A DNA stretch of 17,394 nt from assembly GCA_002751075.1 (NCBI GenBank), contig NAOQ01000949.1, positions 1 through 17,394 of the forward strand, read 5' to 3'. The stretch is from Ichthyophonus hoferi (Eukaryota; Opisthokonta; Ichthyosporea; Ichthyophonida; Ichthyophonidae). This document shows, in pieces, positions 10,230 through 17,394 of this stretch. Position 1 is the first letter of the stretch. Each line of letters begins with the position of its first letter. The notes beneath the pieces were generated by a model. That model searched no databases. It saw only the letters and a program-made list of their open reading frames with translations, and was not told where the DNA came from. The position numbers and the translations under genes are program-made.

Positions 10230-10241
10230 AGCTATAATTTA

Positions 10242-10337
10242 ATGCCTAGATGTGCTGTCCAAGGATATTCACGTTCACGCGGGCTTAGCCTCTCTAAACA
10301 ACGACATCATTATTGTGAGGAACATGACGTACACTAA
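10242..10337 (+). other. Short ORF, 31 codons, in a locally GC-richer patch
   Basis: ATG to TAA encodes MPRCAVQGYSRSRG and then a His- and Cys-containing tail. The patch 10240-10370 is richer in CG dinucleotides than its surroundings. The start recalls the first residues of zinc-binding transposase-derived domains, but it is far too short to assign. It could be an exon fragment or chance. Confidence 0.15.
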
Positions 10338-11729
10338 CGTTGCAAGCGAGCAACTGAATAGGGTACTTCGTTATTTTTGCACTGTTCAAATCTCCATTTA
10401 CGCGTACTAAATTAACTATGTCTTGAGGGCATAAAGCAATAAAGCATATTACAATGGGAAACACCAATCATATAGGGGATTGACAACAAAACTATTCACA
10501 CGAATAAAAAAGGGGCTCAGTGAATGGCGAGTCAAATCAGTCACTCAGGAGGGAAACAAACATACTACTCATTCCTTAGTAAAATTATATTGAACGAGGT
10601 TTGGTGATGACTGACTTCCAAACCCGTCGAAATTATGCGCCAAAAATATATCAACGGATTGTTTCTTAAATAAAAAGTCGTACTACATGACAAATCGGCT
10701 CAAGAATAATTATTATAGAGATATATTAGACTAGATAATTATAATCACTTTACATTACTTTCCTTTTCACGCATTTTATACGACATATTTTCCATTTAAA
10801 TTTTAAATTTTGGAAAAACTTTCCTGAGATGAGCCTGTACAGATAAATCTAAGGATAATATTCTCAGAGATCTGAGATTTATTAGATCTTATTGGTGGTC
10901 TTGATAAACAATTCACACAATTTTCAGGATAGTGTGATGAACTCAAGATCTTTAAGGTAATGTTTAGTGATATTTTCTAGTTCAATTGGGGCTGTGATGA
11001 GCCGAACGCCTTGAGGTAGAAACGTTGACGGTTAGTTTTTTAGATGTGCAATTTGATATTAAACGGAGCTAGTATTAGTATATATAACATTGCCAGTTGA
11101 TAATATGATTATATAAGACTGGCCACATTTAGGATATAATGTCATGTTATAACGTATATATATATACTACCAATTATATATCTATATTCTTTGTGTAAAG
11201 AGATAGAGCTATAATTATACTCGAGCCAAATTACTATCTCTCGGCTTCAAGAGCATCCGGTGACGTCAAATGCTAAGTAGGTAGGGAATGAGATCACAAC
11301 AGTGTTAAATACTTTGGTAAGAGAGTTATCTAAACATTTTTGCAGGTAATTATAAAACCAGGTAAAATCGGATCCAGTCACGCCACGTTATCTAAATTGC
11401 AATATTCAATGTCAACTTTGACAGCAACAGACAATAATAAAAAAAAGTAAAAATGATGATATTCAATCAGAGATTGTGCAATCATGATCTTTTCATGGGA
11501 TTAATCTCTATAAATTAATGAATTGTTTTCAAATAATGACAGGTGATTGTCAATTACAGACCATAATTCATGATTTCATGGTTGAAAAAAATTAATAGAA
11601 AGACACCACATCAAAGAAACAGTATTTTAGCATTCACACTGCAATCTAAAGTTAAGACTAGAGATTTTTTCCGATTTAACTGAAGACAATCAATCATACC
11701 GGCAATTTTTAAAATCTCTGGTTTGTTTA
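10338..11729. other. AT-rich intergenic region
   Basis: I see no gene, RNA or mobile element. There is a short TA run at 11155-11166. The phrase AGTTAAGACTAGAG at about 11651 recurs near 4438, which may mark remnants of another repeat family. Confidence 0.5.
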
Positions 11730-12137
11730 TGTTGGAAATAAGTAGAAACGAAGGAATTTCTACGACCTGTATTCGTTTAGAAGTAGAAATAATACTGAAT
11801 TAAGGGAGGGGTTAACGTATTCCTTTGTATACACGGAGTACAGATATGGTAAGACATATTTTTCATTATTAAACAAGTCAGTAGGACTTGTCTAAGGCAA
11901 GATACTTAAGCAATGTGTTATCTGGATCCGAAACATATGATCTAAAATGGCTTATTACTATATAGCAGGGCCTCTGCCTTTGACTGGTTCAATTTTGATC
12001 GGTCATCTTGGATTGTCATTTAATACTACACTAACCATTTTTTCAGAATACATACGTAATAATAATTGCTAATAATTTTAAATGATCATAACTATATAAA
12101 GAGATACCCAAATTAATTAAATATTCCTGCGTTAACA
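11730..12137 (+). mobile_element. LTR-like interspersed repeat, copy B (fossil, probable solo LTR)
   Basis: The copy is about 408 bp, begins TGTTGGAAATA and ends GTTAACA, giving TGTT/AACA inverted termini as in many LTRs. It is homologous along its length to copy C at 12692-13074 and to copy A on the minus strand. Homology stops sharply at the 5' edge. A TATATAAAG box lies near its 3' end in the same place as in copy C, as expected of an LTR promoter. No target-site duplication is clear, and the copies are well diverged from each other, so insertion is old. Confidence 0.6.
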
Positions 12138-12691
12138 CACTTCCTTGGCCTAGACAGATAATTTTACCCGGGGCATAAAAAAATTGAAATAATAATATGA
12201 AAAGAAACTTAACATAGTGACTACTTAATTGTGGGCATGTGGCTCACTAAATGTGATAATTCTTGACGACATTCAGAGGTGACTATGGCATGGGCACCCA
12301 ATCAATGTACAAAAAAATGGAAGACAGTTGACCAAACTGTACATTAAACGTTTCAGCTTGCTATGGCTCTTGCTCTGTTGCAAGCTTTGACTCTGGCTTT
12401 GTTGTAGGCTCTGGTATATAGCGTTTGGTAGCTGGCGGCTAAGGTGATATGTAGGTGTTGCCCAGTTGTTTTGAACATTACATTCGTGTCATTTTGAAGC
12501 TGGAAATGTTAATGGTTCAAATGCAGATTTGCATAAAGTGTAGATGTAATAAAATTGATTCTCTGCATGTAGAGGTCAGTGGATGAATATAGGATTGGGG
12601 TAAAATGTTTTGGACATTTTTGGATTGCTAACTTAATAGACTTAACAGGTTTTGTGACGAGGATAAACTATTTAAGCTTTCTCAGCTACTA
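12138..12691. other. Spacer between LTR-like copies B and C
   Basis: About 550 bp without an open frame of note. A degenerate direct repeat rich in GGCTCTTGCTCTG / GACTCTGGCTTTG lies at about 12365-12417. I see no tRNA-primer-binding site after copy B and no polypurine tract before copy C. Copies B and C are therefore better read as separate insertions than as the two ends of one short element. Confidence 0.5.
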
Positions 12692-13074
12692 TGTTGGAAA
12701 ATAAATAGAGACAAGAGCGTTCCTGTGACTTATTGTTGTTCAGAAAGAAAGGGAGTACTGAATTAAGAGGTTTTTTAACGTGTCCTTTTGCATAAGCGGA
12801 GTAGAGATATGTCAAGATAGCTTTTTATTTAGTAAGTCAGCAGGATTTGCCTTAGGCAGGATGCCTAAGCCATGTGTTATCTGGACCCCAAAACATATGA
12901 TCTATAACAGCTTATATAGTTGCAGGGCCTCTGCCATTGGCTGATTCAATTTCATTCGATCATCTTAGATTGCCATTTAACACCAATGGAATGCACTAGC
13001 CATTGCTAAAAATATTAAATGATTATAACTATATAAAGAAATACCCAAACTAATCAAATCTTCCAACTTTAACA
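12692..13074 (+). mobile_element. LTR-like interspersed repeat, copy C (fossil, probable solo LTR)
   Basis: The copy is about 383 bp, begins TGTTGGAAAATAAATAG and ends TTTAACA. It shares with copy B the blocks GGGCCTCTGCC, AACATATGATCTA and ACTATATAAAG. In the 5' third it is closer to copy A (GAGACAAGAGCGTT). No internal coding region is attached. It sits about 500 bp upstream of the kinesin start codon in the same direction, so its TATA box could once have acted on that gene, but this is speculation. Confidence 0.6.
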
Positions 13075-13245
13075 CTTTATATAAATTTTATTTTATATAG
13101 AGTTTAAATTATGTTAATGCCAACCAACTTATGACAATAAAGAAAAACTTTGTCTAGCAATTTTTTTTTAAAAGTTATAATTGGTATATTTCCAAACTTT
13201 GTTTTCTTGATGTGTTATTCTAACGTGTATTTATGCATTTATTCT

Positions 13246-13268
13246 ATTGGTCAACTATTTCAGCCAAT
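13246..13268. promoter_or_regulatory. Face-to-face CCAAT boxes upstream of the kinesin gene
   Basis: ATTGG at 13246-13250 and CCAAT at 13264-13268 lie about 300 nt upstream of the start codon. NF-Y binds such boxes and often controls cell-cycle and microtubule genes. This is inference from motif and position only. Confidence 0.35.
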
Positions 13269-13301
13269 AAAAATGAAAAATAAAATTGCGCTACAATAGG
13301 G

Positions 13302-13403
13302 GCTTTTAGATCTTTTATTAGTCAATCAAATGTCTATAATCTAGTTTAAGAAGCCTTTAGATCTTGTTTTAGTCAATCAAATTCCGGTAATTTAATTTAT
13401 ATG
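13302..13403. repeat. 51-bp direct repeat in the kinesin promoter region
   Basis: The two adjacent units start at 13302 and 13353. Each holds CTTTTAGATCTT or CCTTTAGATCTT, then AGTCAATCAAA, then an AATNTANTTT-like end. The duplication doubles a TCAATCAAA element, which resembles TALE/PBX homeodomain sites and an imperfect CCAAT box. Confidence 0.6.
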
Positions 13404-13482
13404 CACGCGCGTATTTCAAATTTGGCCATAATCTAGTGGATACACAGTATACTGGTTTATCCACAGCAACAAAACAAATACC

Positions 13483-13489
13483 TATATAG
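13483..13489 (+). promoter_or_regulatory. Weak TATA-like box
   Basis: TATATAG lies 84 nt before the kinesin ATG, a plausible core-promoter distance. Such strings are frequent in this AT-rich DNA. Confidence 0.2.
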
Positions 13490-13572
13490 TACACGTTGGT
13501 TTTATTACAGTTTATGGCGTAGAAGTAAGATAGAGTATATTTAGTTTTAGATCAGCATCTTTTCATGAAAAC

Positions 13573-13683
13573 ATGAAGGATATCTTGCAGGAATACCTGG
13601 AGGAGGCCGAACTAGGCCATTTCTATGCAGCTTTTGCCGCGGAAAATATGACACCCGAGGCACTGACACAGTTAACCCTTCAA
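13573..13683 (+). CDS. KIF24: KIF24-like exon 1: first half of SAM domain
   Basis: The exon has 37 codons from ATG to the donor CAA|GTGTGT, phase 0. The sequence EEAELGHFYAAF matches SAM helix 1 of KIF24. Confidence 0.9.
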
Positions 13684-16600
13684 GTGTGTTTATGTCTGCA
13701 TATTGTGGCATGTTTTCTTATTTTTTTTCACATATATGAGATATTCTACCTATAATTATATACGGGCATACTAACGTGATTAAGCTTTGTATGATCGTGA
13801 ACACATCTTGTTGGGTGCGCGAAACAAGCACGTGCAATTATTCCCTTACTATTACGAACTCTCATTATCTCTATGCATATTTATTACCTTATTTCTATTT
13901 CTATCTTTATTTCCTCTTATTTATTTTTCTTTACCAGGGGTTTTCTCAATATGGTGTTGTTAGCATGCCTGACAGGAGAAAGTTATATGGTTTGATTATG
14001 AAGCTCAGAAAGAAGGAAGGGGAGCCTACTGAACCTACAGCACAAGGTATTGGAAGCTCTGTTTGTTGACTTTTTAAGTTTTTAATGAGATAGATTCTTC
14101 CTTGCTATAATGACATAAGTATGTTCACAATTAAGTATCATTTTCAGCTCTTTTACGTTTTCTGAAATTACATATATATATACATTCATATTTACATAGG
14201 CACTGCTCCTCTTACGCTTTCATTCTGCAACATCAACTCTAACACGGTTTGCAGACTTTCTTAGCCAAAGTGTCTATTCTCATACTTTTTTGTTCTTTTT
14301 GTCCCCATTAATTTTACGTTATAACCATGTATTCCAACCATATAGCATCAACCATATCCAAGATTCCCTCCCTCCCACGCCAGCCCCAGCCAATTAAAGA
14401 GCCCTATCCTGCCACGCCCAACACCCAACAGAGAGCAAAATCTATGGTTTACACACCTGTAAAGGTGCCAGAGCCCACTCCAAGTATACCAATAAGAGGG
14501 AGTGTGAGTCTTCTCCAGTTAAGACAGCAACGGCAGGCTAGATTGTATAAAGGAACATCTATGGACCCCGCCCTCCTAGAGAAACACTGTGCAGCACTTG
14601 CTCCATCATTGCCAATGGATAACGAGGTGACAGGAGGGGCTAGGAGTGGAAGAAGATCAATTGATAACGAGATGACAGGAGGGCCTAGGGGTGGAAGAGG
14701 AAGGAATGAGTGCCCCACACCTATACAACCCTCACCTCGCCTGCCAGAGAAAAAGGTTGAGTGGCGCCTCCCTCTGGTCCAATCACGTTACCCTTACACC
14801 CCTGGTGATAGTACGCCTTATACATCAATACAAAATATAATCATTTTTAAAGGACCTTTTCATACCTGTCTGTGTGCTTTCTCCCATTTCTTTAATATAT
14901 GCATTTATTCACATTCATTTAAAGTTTACACTCCGTTTCCCTTCCATTCTATTTGTGATATTTTCCCTCTGGCCTCTACCACCCACACCCCACCCCCGAA
15001 CTTATTGTTAAAAACATATATGGGTATGTAACAAAGGAGAATATGTATAGCAAAGTGCAAGAGGAAGATAGACACAGCATCCAACTATAGATAAGATATC
15101 CATTGATAGCTAGGCTTATATACGGGGTAAGGTTGGGGGGGGGCTTGACCCGTATGTACACACATGTGTAGATATCATGTAGGACTGGATAGGAGCCCAC
15201 TACCGGCAATACTACCAAGACCCTCTTATTATCTTGAGGATGGTGTAGAGAGGTGTAGACGGTGACATAGAGTGGGAGTGGGAGAGAGAAGGGGATATAT
15301 AAATTATATATAGAAGATATTCGGGGAGTAAAGCAACAGTAGGGATATTTAGAGGTGTAGAACCTCAGGGAGAGGTTTAGGGAAGGAGACAGAGGCACAC
15401 AACATATATATGCATATATACTTATACTGTCTCTGCATACAGGACGGCTACAATTATGGCGTCCCAAGCACAGGGACCAATCAGCCAGCCGCACGTGGCT
15501 TACCCAGTACTAATGATCGGATTAGAGTGTGTGTGAGGAAGAGACCACTGAGTCGCAAGGAGAGGGCCTTGGCGGAGGGTGATGTGGCTTGTGTAATTGG
15601 ACGGCACGACCTGCAGATTCGTGAACACAAGTATGTACTCCCCATTCTCATTGGTACTTTTCAATGCTATTTCCATTCCTCCCTTGTTGCCATGGTTACG
15701 CATAGTCACAATCCCGCTATATTTTTTCTACTAATATTGCACGTGGTCGTAATTCTGCCCTTAAAAATGAAATTCATTTATTAACGTGATAAGCCAAGAG
15801 GTAGTTAATACTTTGACTGTTATGTACTATACCATTCTTACCAGCACACACCAGGCCAGGGCATATTATATAGCCACTGTATAATTGGTTCCAGAATGGA
15901 ATAAGTAGCCATATATGGCATAGACCTGTTGTTGTAGCGATAAGGAGGTCAATGATAGAGAGGGTGTAGGTGAATGGGGTGATAATATGTATATAGAGGC
16001 TGAAGAGGGTTCATCTTACAGCATGTTTGCCTGCCTGTGCCGGGTATTGAGGCCACATGTTCCTGTTTATTCTATGAGGATAGGCCTGGATTGGTGATGG
16101 ATGATGGATGATGATGATTGCCTTCCAATCATAACCCACTCTTTCCCTGATCAGAGTGTCCTTGGACATGACCAAGTACGTACAGGAGCACAGCTTTGTT
16201 TTCGATGAGGTCTTTGATGCCAATTGCACCAACGAGGAGGTAAGTTGAATGACCCGGGAGAGAGAGAGGTGTATGATTGGCTATGTTGTCTTAGATAAGC
16301 CTGGCTAGGTAAAAGGCAGAGATTGGGCACTGGTGTTCTTTACTATCACACGGTAAACTATACTTAGTACATGCCAAGCGGTTATGCATGCACATATACA
16401 TACACATACACACAATCTTTACCTCCTCTTTGGAATCACATACTTTCCTACCCTATAGTTATAACACAGGACCCATCAATCATAATACCATACCTTTCTC
16501 TATACTAATTACTAATTACTAGTTATATAATATCTTCTCATGTCCCTGCCTGTCTATCACATCACCCTCTCTACCTACCTCTCCTCCTACCTACTGCCCA

Positions 16601-17125
16601 AAGCATGAGATCTTATTGGATGTGTGTAGTGGATGTTTTATATATATGTGCGTCTATGTGTGCCTCTGTACCAATAACAGCATTGTATATAATAGTTAAC
16701 CCATCATCCATTAGGTATACAATTGCTCTGCCAAACTATTGGTCGATCATGTATTTGAGGGCGGCAAGGCTACCTGTTTTGCTTAGTATCCTACGCCATA
16801 TCTATGGATAGATAGATAGATATATATATGCTATACTATACATATACTATATATACTATAAACTATACATATACTATACACTATACATATACTATATACA
16901 TACTATGCATATACTATACACTATCCCTATACTATATATCTATTATACCTTATACATATACATACATATACATAATACTATAATATACTATACATATATA
17001 TTATACTCTATAGATATATATACATACATCTATAGATAGCAATGTTATTTGCATGTGAGACCATTTGTATATTAATGTGGTATACATCTTGATTAATAAC
17101 CACAAACCTTTAATATAGTACATAG

Positions 17126-17162
<37 letters not shown>

Positions 17163-17389
17163 GATTTTTCTCATTTGCTCGCTTTTATTTTGCCCAATCA
17201 TATTTTTTTACCTCTATATAACCTTGGTGTATTTTCAATTAAATTACGGGTATATAGTTGGAATATATCATATTGTCTTATATTATAAATATATGCCGAG
17301 CATTGTTACGTGTATATGACGTGTATATGACGTGTATATCCTTGACTCGGTGCGCCACCCTGTGGCGCCATATTGAAGTGGACAAACAG
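13573..17389 (+). CDS. KIF24: KIF24-like kinesin-13 with N-terminal SAM domain (5' part of gene, 7 exons, continues past the window)
   Basis: KIF24 is a kinesin-13 family microtubule depolymerase. In vertebrates it acts at the mother centriole with CP110 and restrains cilium formation. Residues 1 to about 68 form a SAM domain (EEAELGHFYAAF; later SQYGVVSMPDRRKLYGLI). A Pro-, Gly- and Arg-rich linker of about 150 residues follows, then the motor start DRIRVCVRKRP and the TKYVQEHSFVFDEVF strand. The helix before the P-loop (HVFEGGKATCFAY) then leads into GQTG. The order, linker length and sequence fit KIF24 rather than KIF2. Exons are 13573-13683, 13938-14046, 14346-about 14804, 15443-15630, 16155-16239, 16715-16785 and 17379-17389. 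All junction phases agree except exon 3 to 4. The ATG has an AAAAC context and fits the family start. Confidence 0.9.
13938..14046 (+). CDS. KIF24: KIF24-like exon 2: second half of SAM domain
   Basis: The acceptor TTTCTTTACCAG leads into GFSQYGVVSMPDRRKLYG, the end of the SAM domain, then a Lys/Arg-rich helix. The donor CAAG|GTATTG ends in phase 1. The preceding intron is 254 bp. Confidence 0.9.
14346..14804 (+). CDS. KIF24: KIF24-like exon 3: disordered linker (3' end uncertain)
   Basis: After the acceptor CCATATAG, two bases complete the codon left by exon 2, and the frame continues STISKIPSLPRQP. The linker is rich in Pro, Gly, Arg and Ser and is likely disordered. It contains a 15-residue tandem repeat. 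The 3' end is either CCTG|GTGATA at 14804 (phase 1, better donor) or AAG|GTTGAG at 14755 (phase 0). The frame stays open to 15031, but this is read-through into the intron. Confidence 0.7.
14618..14707 (+). repeat. 45-bp tandem duplication in the linker exon
   Basis: Units 14618-14662 and 14663-14707 encode DNEVTGGARSGRRSI and DNEMTGGPRGGRGRN. The duplication is in frame and the copies have diverged moderately, mainly toward Gly/Arg. Confidence 0.9.
15443..15630 (+). CDS. KIF24: KIF24-like exon 4: start of the motor domain
   Basis: The acceptor CTGTCTCTGCATACAG leads to DGYNYGVPSTGTNQP, then the first motor strand DRIRVCVRKRPLSRKE. The donor is AA|GTATGT, phase 2, in a strong consensus. The start could instead be 15474, a weaker AG, if exon 3 ends in phase 1. 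Confidence 0.85.
16155..16239 (+). CDS. KIF24: KIF24-like exon 5: motor strand TKY...FDEVF
   Basis: One base completes the Lys codon of exon 4, then VSLDMTKYVQEHSFVFDEVF, a match to the KIF24 motor. The acceptor is CCCTGATCAG and the donor GAG|GTAAGT, phase 0. Confidence 0.92.
16715..16785 (+). CDS. KIF24: KIF24-like exon 6: helix leading to the P-loop
   Basis: The exon encodes VYNCSAKLLVDHVFEGGKAT and then CFAY. It ends two bases into the Tyr codon at the donor TTA|GTATCC, phase 2. The Tyr is the residue just before the GQTGxGKT Walker A motif of all kinesins. Confidence 0.9.
16801..17157. repeat. AT-rich simple repeats in kinesin intron 6
   Basis: A GATA run at about 16806-16821 is followed by an ACTATACATAT-type minisatellite (about 16833-17000). 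A long TA dinucleotide run follows at about 17131-17156. They fill most of the 593-bp intron ahead of the microexon. Confidence 0.85.
17308..17340. repeat. Three tandem copies of the 11-bp unit ACGTGTATATG
   Basis: The copies are at 17308-17318, 17319-17329 and 17330-17340, identical except for the last base of the third. They end 38 bp before the microexon. Confidence 0.9.
17352..17368. repeat. GC-rich hairpin just before the microexon
   Basis: GCGCCAC and GTGGCGC form a perfect 7-bp stem around a CCT loop. The stem ends 10 nt before the first exon base, inside an intron that is otherwise very AT-rich. As RNA it could affect use of the acceptor. Confidence 0.8.
17379..17389 (+). CDS. KIF24: KIF24-like exon 7: 11-nt microexon encoding part of the P-loop
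   Basis: TGGACAAACAG lies between GAAG and GTAGG. Its first T completes the Tyr codon of exon 6, then GGA CAA ACA gives Gly-Gln-Thr, and the last G starts the next Gly. This is exactly the YGQTG of kinesins. Reading on without splicing would put Arg where kinesins have Ser or Ala, so the exon most likely ends at 17389. The next exon is outside the window. Confidence 0.75.
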
Positions 17390-17394
17390 GTAGG

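Noticed and set aside
12510-12540. Possible tRNA T-loop (GGTTCAAATGC)
   Set aside because: No matching acceptor stem, anticodon arm or A box is found around it. No tRNA gene was found anywhere in the window.
11730-13074. Copies B and C as the two LTRs of one short non-autonomous element
   Set aside because: No primer-binding site or polypurine tract is seen at the inner edges and no shared flanking duplication is seen. The two copies differ too much from each other to be a recent pair.
14449-14718. 89-aa minus-strand frame
   Set aside because: It is the complement of the Gly/Arg/Pro-rich kinesin linker exon, so it is a shadow frame.
14976-15494. 172-aa open frame on the minus strand
   Set aside because: It lies antisense over intron 3 and the start of exon 4 of the kinesin. 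It is open because the coding strand is purine-rich there. Its Tyr/Ser/Leu/Pro-rich sequence has no domain.
17390-17394. P-loop exon reading on through GGTAGG to the window edge
   Set aside because: This would place Arg directly after GQTG, where kinesins have Ser or Ala, while GTAGG is a good donor.

Overview
The window looks like AT-rich genomic DNA from an animal or close relative, probably a marine or freshwater invertebrate. The evidence is spliced genes with GT-AG introns of about 250 to 650 bp, long AT-rich gene-poor stretches, TA microsatellites, decayed interspersed repeats, and a kinesin of the KIF24 type (SAM domain plus kinesin-13 motor). I cannot name the species. A sponge-like compact genome is only a guess.

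Layout. Positions 1-480 hold a coding-like but broken remnant at the left edge. Positions 480-1270 hold two degenerate tandem-repeat blocks (period about 70 bp, then a duplicated unit of about 151 bp). Positions 1682-2166 hold an LTR-like repeat on the minus strand, beside a perfect 22-bp palindrome. Positions 2167-4924 show no supportable gene. Positions 4925-6526 carry a two-exon minus-strand gene for a predicted nuclear protein of about 316 residues with a C-terminal Tudor/Agenet-like domain. Positions 6527-11729 are AT-rich intergenic DNA with one weak small membrane ORF near 10 kb. Positions 11730-13074 contain two more copies of the LTR-like repeat on the plus strand. Positions 13075-13572 form a probable promoter with paired CCAAT boxes and a 51-bp direct repeat. 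From 13573 to the right edge lies the 5' half of a plus-strand KIF24-like gene: seven exons give a SAM domain, a low-complexity linker, and the motor N-terminus up to the Walker A P-loop.

The main unusual feature is at the right edge. The kinesin P-loop appears to be built across an 11-nt microexon (17379-17389). It supplies the last base of the Tyr codon, then Gly-Gln-Thr, then the first base of the next Gly. A GC-rich hairpin and a three-copy 11-bp repeat lie just upstream of it. The exon 3 to exon 4 junction of the same gene has an unresolved phase choice that suggests alternative splice sites or another hidden short exon.

The two genes do not form a functional unit that can be seen. The kinesin is expected at centrioles and microtubule ends, and the Tudor-like protein in the nucleus. 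They point in opposite directions about 7 kb apart.
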